Part shown: positions 6,524-10,511 of the stretch, one piece after another
Layout of the letters: every line of letters begins with the position of its first letter
Numbering within the stretch: the stretch's first letter is position 1
Assembly (NCBI GenBank): GCA_026770595.1
Contig: MU634738.1
Coordinates: forward strand, 1-10,511
Length of the DNA stretch: 10,511 nt
Reading direction: 5' to 3'
Source: Ochromonadaceae sp. CCMP2298
Taxonomy: Eukaryota > Sar > Synurophyceae > Ochromonadales > Ochromonadaceae
Translations under genes and position numbers: made by a program
Notes under the pieces: model-generated
Database searches by the model: none
What the model was told of the DNA's origin: nothing
The model's input: the letters and a program-made list of their open reading frames with translations, nothing else

Positions 6524-8024
6524 CTAGAGAGCGGCCACCGCCAACCCAGCGGTCGCCTGGTCCTGGCTGACGATGGTCACCTTGGCCTTCACGAAGAGGG
6601 TCTCGGAGGTTAGATCGTAGGAGAAAACGATCGTGGACTCACCTATATGTATACGCATAGTATATGTATGAGCATAGTATATGTATTAGCAAAGTATATG
6701 CATACGCATAGTATGTGTATGAGTTTAGTATGTGTATGAGCATATTATGTGTATGAGCATAGAATATGCATACGCATAGTATGTGTATGAGCATAGTATA
6801 TGTATGAGCATAGTATATGCAGGCGGACTCACCTGGCATGATGGCCGCAAAGCGCTGGTTGCGGAAGCCGCCAGAGCGGTAGTGCAGGTCCACGAGGGGA
6901 TAGTAGCTGAAGGTGGTGCCTGAGTATAGATTCGGGCGGAGGGGTAGTGTTAGGCGGCCTGTAATGCATGTTAAGCAGAGCGATATATCTCACCTAGGAA
7001 CCCGTTGAAGGTTTTGGGCTGGTCGACCTCCTGAATCAGCAGCTCCTTCTTGAGCCCAGTGGAGAAGATTGCATTCTCGGTCACGATGTACAAGAGGCGA
7101 GAGCAGCCGGCGCTTCGGTCCTTGACGCCCACGAGTTCCTTCCCGCACCACCCAAACAAGAGCGCGGCATGCTTTGGGCCTCGCCCTGAAGTCGAAGGAG
7201 ATGGAGGCGAACTTATCGGCACAGCGGCGAAGCCCTCCAAAGAACTCATCCGCCAGGGCATGCCTGAAGCGCAGGGCGCTGCTCTGCCGCTCCACAGGGC
7301 CAGGTGCGGCCCCTAGGAGCTCTAGGCGACAAGACGCCAGCTCGAACATGACCCTGCGACGGAGAGGACTTATCGGAAAGTCGTTTTCCATGATCCAGAA
7401 GACTCTACCCGCTGGGTAGGAGAGAGAGGGGGTGAGAGAGGGGGGGTGAGGTTGCGGACAAGAAAGCGGATGCGCGAGTCCGAGTAGGTACTGACCTTCC
7501 TGATTCTTCCAGGGACCGTCCTGGACGTTCCGGAACTCCATCTGGATGCAGAACACGTCTTCCATGCCCTCGCAGTACACAGCAAGCGAGCAGCAGAACA
7601 GGCGCTCGTGTGCGACTAGCACGGGCCGGTAGGTCTCCAGGTCCTTGGTCTCGAACACGATCGCATTCGGGGTGTGCGTGTCAAGGATGAGCTCCGGGAT
7701 GGGCCGGATGGCACCGTCCACGAGGTCACGCGATGCTTGTTCCGGATGAACGGGCAGAAGACCGACGGGGACGGTCTCGGCGTGCACGAGCGGCCAGGTG
7801 CGCCAATGGTTGGGTCCATCACGGGCGATTATGTATCCATACTTGACGGAATCGACACCGGCAGCGTCATTCCAGGCGAGGTAAGCAAAACAGAGTCCTT
7901 CCTCAAGATCTATGGCGAAGAATTGGGGTCGAAAGAGGGCTGCAGGCGCAGAAATGTGACCAGGCGTCTGGGGCGAGATGCCCGCACAACTGCTTGCGGT
8001 TGGAGAGTCTGGCGCGGCCTCCAA
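6524..8024 (-). CDS. Unknown multi-exon protein, about 380 aa visible; 5' end unresolved
   Basis: Exons on the - strand: from upstream of about 7960 down to 7496; 7411-6994; 6919-6833; 6642-6524 (stop TAG). Junctions: AAG|GTCAGT with a pyrimidine tract and CCCAG (84 nt); CTAG|GTGAGA with CTAAC and ACTCAG (74 nt); CCAG|GTGAGTCC with ATATAG (190 nt, satellite-filled). All phases match, giving NGFLGTTFSYYPLVDLHYRS and later IMPGESTIVFSYDLTSETLF. The frame is open back to 8117 without an ATG before residue 150 or so, so a start exon lies further upstream or the 5' end is lost. Inside the second exon the reading shifts by +1 between 7261 and about 7160 (FASISFDF in one frame, KHAALLFGWCGKELVG in the other). 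This could be an indel, a sequencing error or a real frameshift. I recognise no family; the C-terminal half alternates like a beta-rich fold, with no signal peptide or membrane segment. Confidence 0.6.
6643..6832 (-). other. Satellite-filled intron (190 nt) flanked by a 10-bp direct repeat
   Basis: Read on the - strand, the exon ends CATGCCAG|GTGAGTCC and the next exon begins CATATAG|GTGAGTCC. AGGTGAGTCC is thus present in identical form at 6834-6825 and 6644-6635, exactly one intron length apart. Splicing joins phase 1 to phase 1 (G|GT, Gly). A second perfect GTGAGT donor therefore sits at the start of the downstream exon. Confidence 0.85.
6656..6819. repeat. AT-rich minisatellite, 17-bp unit, about 10 copies
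   Basis: Nine full units of CATAGTATATGTATGAG and variants start at 6656 and every 17 bases to 6792; a partial tenth starts at 6809. Units at 6690 and 6758, and the bases just before 6656, end in ATACG rather than ATGAG, so there is a higher-order pattern three to four units long. The whole array lies inside the intron at 6643-6832. Confidence 0.92.
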
Positions 8025-8171
8025 AAAGTGCTTGGGAATGGATGCGTCAGTGATACTGGCGCTGGTTTTCCGACCGTTACGGGTCAGGAGAGCCCAATAA
8101 AGTGGAACACCATCCGATTATATTTTCAACAGAAACAGCCAGCCAACCGAAGAAAAAAGGCCCGTAGCGTA

Positions 8172-8222
8172 CATCTGCCACTTCGGCTACTTCGACTATT
8201 TCGGCAACTTCAGCTACTTCTA
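8172..8222. repeat. Degenerate 6/9-bp repeat (GAAGTAGCC-type on the - strand)
   Basis: On the - strand GAAGTAGCC/GAAGTTGCC-like units recur and would encode VAE-type repeats (VAEVAEIVEVAEVADV). No start, splice or neighbouring coding evidence supports translation, so it is listed only as a simple repeat. Confidence 0.55.
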
Positions 8223-8235
8223 GGGAATAACAGAA

Positions 8236-9287
8236 TAAGGGGTCCGGACCAAGAACGTAAAAGGGGCTATTTCCCCTCCGTGCGTTTCGCAAGCTCCCAC
8301 CATTCAATTTCAGCAGACCCAGTGGACGCAGCAGACGCGCATCGCAGCCGCACCCTGGGTGCCAGCCCCGGCCGGACTCTCAGCCAAGGCCGCTGTCGCG
8401 TGGCATTTCACACGCTTTCGGGGTAGAAAACCCCCCTATCCTGCGCACCTCCATCCGGATAGGGCTAGAATACTAGCGAAACCCCTGGTTAAAATGGGTA
8501 GCAACTGGTGGAAGGGGCAGAATGCGGAGACCCTCAACTAAACATCTCTCTAATCGTCATCCTAAACTGGAATTGCGATCCCCCCCGACGACGACTGTCC
8601 CCTGGATCGGGGGCGAAACTTCTTTCTCCGTATTCTGCCACGGCTGCGATACTGTTCCAGTCGCTAAAGGCGATCAGCTGATGCGCCCACTAGGTCCACC
8701 CTGCCCGTGCAACCCTACATCCGCGTATCACAACTGGATTAATCGGATGGGAGAGTTTCAGTACAACCTTGCCGCATCCCATCTGGAGTTCGACATACCT
8801 GGCGGCGTTGCTGATGTGGAGGGGTGGTACCGTTCCCTGTTTGGTGGCGTGGTGGGTGGTCGCACCGACGTGCCAGCGAGATGCAGAATTTAGCGAAGCT
8901 ACGGGTACTAAACACCCCCAATACCTTTCCTATGGTGGTGCACAATACCAGGAACAGAGATTAAGTGGTTGCAAGCCCGAAGCCCACAACCTCTATGCGT
9001 CTCGTAAAGTACTTTTTGTGAGTCGAGTAAATCGCCCTGCTGATTTCGTATCGAACTGCGATGAACAGGATCTCCAACTCGTCAGCCCCAGCCCCACTGT
9101 CGGCGTCTGGAAACAAGCCATCGAGAACTGGCAAAAAGAGATGAGGTCGAGGAGCGAGCCCTGCTCCCCCAAGTTGTTTCGCCCAACAGTAAGGTGCAAG
9201 AAGTGTCTCACAGTGACGGATCAGCGAACCATCCAGGCAATGGTTCGCGGTAAGTGTGGGATTGATTGCCTCTGGCTCAATGGCTGA
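8236..9287 (+). pseudogene. Fragmented coding remnant with Cys-pair (zinc-ribbon-like) motifs
   Basis: Three protein-like stretches lie in three different frames in order. The first is 8239-8543, containing AKAAVAWHFTRFRGRKPPYP and MGSNWWKGQNAE. The second is about 8550-8840, containing VPWIGGETSFSVFCHGC, then CPC 25 residues later and NWINRMGEFQYNLAASHLEF. The third is about 8887-9287, containing FSEATGTKHPQYLSYGGAQY and RPTVRCKKCLTV ... RGKCGIDCLWLNG. The CxxC...C(x)C and CxxC...CxxxC spacings look like zinc-binding knuckles. No splice pair I tested joins the frames convincingly; an intron 8844-8886 would be only 43 nt. I read it as a decayed gene or mobile-element protein, or a gene with several unrecognised introns. 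A strong donor-like GCG|GTAAGT lies at 9250. The family is not recognised. Confidence 0.35.
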
Positions 9288-9296
9288 CGGCTGAGT

Positions 9297-9526
9297 ATGG
9301 CCAATTTAAGGTATGTACTGTTACTTTAGCAGTGCCCCTTGCAGCCTTTTAAAACCTCTCTCTTCTCTCCTTCCCCCACTCCCCTCCCCCCCTCCGAAGG
9401 TGGTCAGAGGCAAACCGCCAGTTGGAACCAGATCGTGTCCGTTCGACATTTCCATTAGTCCCTTCGCTGCTTTTGGGGCACGGTCGTGTGTTGCGTCCTC
9501 TGGGTCTGCATGTTGCAGCTAGGTGA
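9297..9526 (+). CDS. Possible small spliced ORF, 46 aa
   Basis: ATG at 9297 has A at -3 and G at +4. Exon 1 (9297-9310) encodes MANLR together with the first base of the next exon. The intron 9311-9399 begins AAG|GTATGT and ends in a 45-base pyrimidine tract plus CGAAG. Exon 2 (9400-9526) continues WSEANRQLEPDRVR, then LVPSLLLGHGRVLRPLGLHV, to TGA 9524-9526. The splice signals are among the best in the window, but the product is short and matches nothing I know. It could instead be the last two exons of the damaged gene upstream, whose frame stops ten bases before this ATG. It overlaps the - strand frame at 9349-9975. Confidence 0.35.
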
Positions 9527-9975
9527 ATGACCTTTCCATTTTGGGTGTCACCATTAGCATGATCACTGCTGTACATGTTGAAGTCTAGCCATACAAGCTG
9601 CTGGAATATTTTTAGCCCACGCAACATGTCTACTTCAGTTCTGCATACAGAATTCAAGTGCGCCTTGATGTGAGGGAACATGCTTAAGATGCACAACCAA
9701 TAACCACCTTCCTTCAAAAAACACTGGTAGATGGAGGCCGAATGAGCCTCGTACACACACTTGTACATCATTTGATAGACAGATTCAGATAGTTCCCTAG
9801 TTATTGTGACACTTCCTATTCCGCGCACATGTCCGAATGAGCGGGACCAGACTCTTCGCGCCATGGTATATTTCGGTGCCCGAGTAGCCAGAACTGCCGC
9901 GCCCACATATGCAGCCGCGGTAGCTGGGCTGAATTCCAATATTTCTTGTGCTGGAGCCACGGTAGCTCTTCCCAT
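9349..9975 (-). CDS. Hypothetical protein, about 208 aa, unknown family
   Basis: The frame is open on the - strand from 10119 to a stop at 9349-9351; the first ATG is at 9975-9973. The convincing part is roughly residues 5-165: ILEFSPATAAAYVGAAVLAT, VWSRSFGHVRGIGSVTI, SVYQMMYKCVYEAHSA, YWLCILSMFPHIKAHLNS and LRGLKIFQQLVWLDF. It is helix-rich with several Cys and no obvious catalytic motif. A hydrophobic Ala-rich stretch (about 15-33) could be a membrane or packing helix. The last 50 residues are Arg/Gly-rich, are read through what looks like a + strand pyrimidine tract, and are probably not natural coding sequence, so the true 3' end may differ. No family recognised. An upstream exon is possible because the frame is open before the ATG. 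Confidence 0.4.
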   Translation of the reverse strand: MGRATVAPAQEILEFSPATAAAYVGAAVLATRAPKYTMARRVWSRSFGHVRGIGSVTITRELSESVYQMMYKCVYEAHSASIYQCFLKEGGYWLCILSMFPHIKAHLNSVCRTEVDMLRGLKIFQQLVWLDFNMYSSDHANGDTQNGKVIHLAATCRPRGRNTRPCPKSSEGTNGNVERTRSGSNWRFASDHLRRGGGEWGKERRERF

Positions 9976-10123
9976 CGCTATCCGCCTCGCGTCCGGGATG
10001 CGGGTCTCCAACTGGCTCTTTTTTCTCGCTGCGCATTCTGGGGTGATCCAAGGAGCTGTCGCGGCTCCAGTGGTTATCCAGTGCAGACTCGAGGCGGGAG
10101 GCTGGTTCCCGTACTCTATCTAA

Positions 10124-10388
10124 TTATACGGTTTGTGATGCGATTGTGCTGCGATTTCACTGCGTTTGCGCTACGAAAACTAATCCATTCCTATTCCCAT
10201 TCCCATCCCCATCCCGAGGTTCTCGACTCACGATCAGCAGATTTCTGCACTTCTTCCTTCCCAACCCCGCATTCCCCAGCAAGCGCGCACTCGAAGCAGT
10301 GAAGCCTGGGAGCAGCATTGTCACTTACTGACCCCATATAGTAGTCGCATATAGTACGCTAAACTTTAAAAAATATATTTCAATATGG
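10124..10388. other. Intergenic region with an ATTCCC/ATCCCC microsatellite
   Basis: At about 10189-10216 CCTATTCCCATTCCCATCCC and related hexamers repeat four to five times. From 10330 the sequence turns AT-rich (TTTAAAAAATATATTT at 10366-10381), which suits a 3' flank for the putative - strand gene end at 10389. No gene is supported in this stretch; frames crossing it have ordinary low-complexity composition. Confidence 0.5.
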
Positions 10389-10511
10389 CTATTTCTTTAA
10401 TTCACAAAGTAGACGAGCAGCGTGGGTGCCTACGGAGAGGGAGGGGAAGGTGCTGAGTTTGCGCCTACCGAGTATCGGGTCGACGTGGAACGAGAATGAG
10501 GAAGCGCAGCG
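10389..10511 (-). CDS. Possible C-terminal end of a gene entering from the right
   Basis: On the - strand the frame is open from the window edge for 40 codons, reading SSFSFHVDPILGRRKLSTFP and then THAARLLCELKK, to TAG at 10391-10389. The other two - frames have stops. The sequence downstream of the stop on that strand is strongly AT-rich, as expected of a 3' UTR. The fragment is too short for family recognition and may be chance. Confidence 0.25.
   Translation of the reverse strand, partial: RCASSFSFHVDPILGRRKLSTFPSLSVGTHAARLLCELKK

Noticed and set aside
7674-8426. 250-codon + strand frame
   Set aside because: Mostly antisense to coding exons of the - strand gene; it starts at a non-ATG codon and has no recognisable blocks.
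1-10511. tRNA or rRNA genes
   Set aside because: No T-arm GTTCRANTC in a cloverleaf context and no rRNA-like stretch seen on either strand.

Overview
The window is nuclear eukaryotic DNA. It has short spliceosomal introns with GTGAGT-type donors, CTAAC/CTAAT-like branch sites, pyrimidine tracts and CAG/TAG acceptors. Genes lie on both strands with gaps of a few hundred bases, and there is abundant low-complexity DNA. No ribosome binding sites, operons, tRNA or rRNA are visible. A compact protist, alga or zoosporic-fungus genome would fit, but I cannot name the organism.

Layout. 1-455 (- strand): the end of an AT-rich 21-bp satellite and two small exons of a gene leaving the left edge, weakly reminiscent of the start of a Ulp1/SENP-type SUMO-protease domain. 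617-2907 (+): an Ala-rich protein of about 619 aa in four exons under my model, belonging to an uncharacterised family; its last intron is filled with a 33-bp satellite. 2908-3954: about 1 kb without a convincing gene. 3955-5196 (+): a two-exon gene for a 390-aa Tudor-like protein with an acidic/Ser-rich linker and a helical C-terminus. 5763-6401 (+): a 212-aa protein with a degenerate SET-domain signature. 6524 to about 8024 (-): a multi-exon unknown gene convergent with the SET gene; one of its introns is a 17-bp satellite flanked by a perfect 10-bp direct repeat. 8236-9287 (+): fragmented, zinc-ribbon-like coding remnants. 9297-9526 (+): a possible tiny spliced ORF, antisense to a 208-aa reading frame on the - strand (9349-9975). 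10389-10511 (-): possibly the 3' end of another gene.

The two most notable things are these. (1) Two introns, and probably a third at the left edge, are made of different AT-rich tandem repeats carrying the same splice-site contexts, and one has a target-site-like duplication; this suggests intron gain by an introner-like insertion. (2) A putative methyl-lysine reader (Tudor-like) sits directly upstream of a putative, diverged lysine methyltransferase (SET-like), on the same strand, next to element-like genes. Functional links between the genes are inference only.
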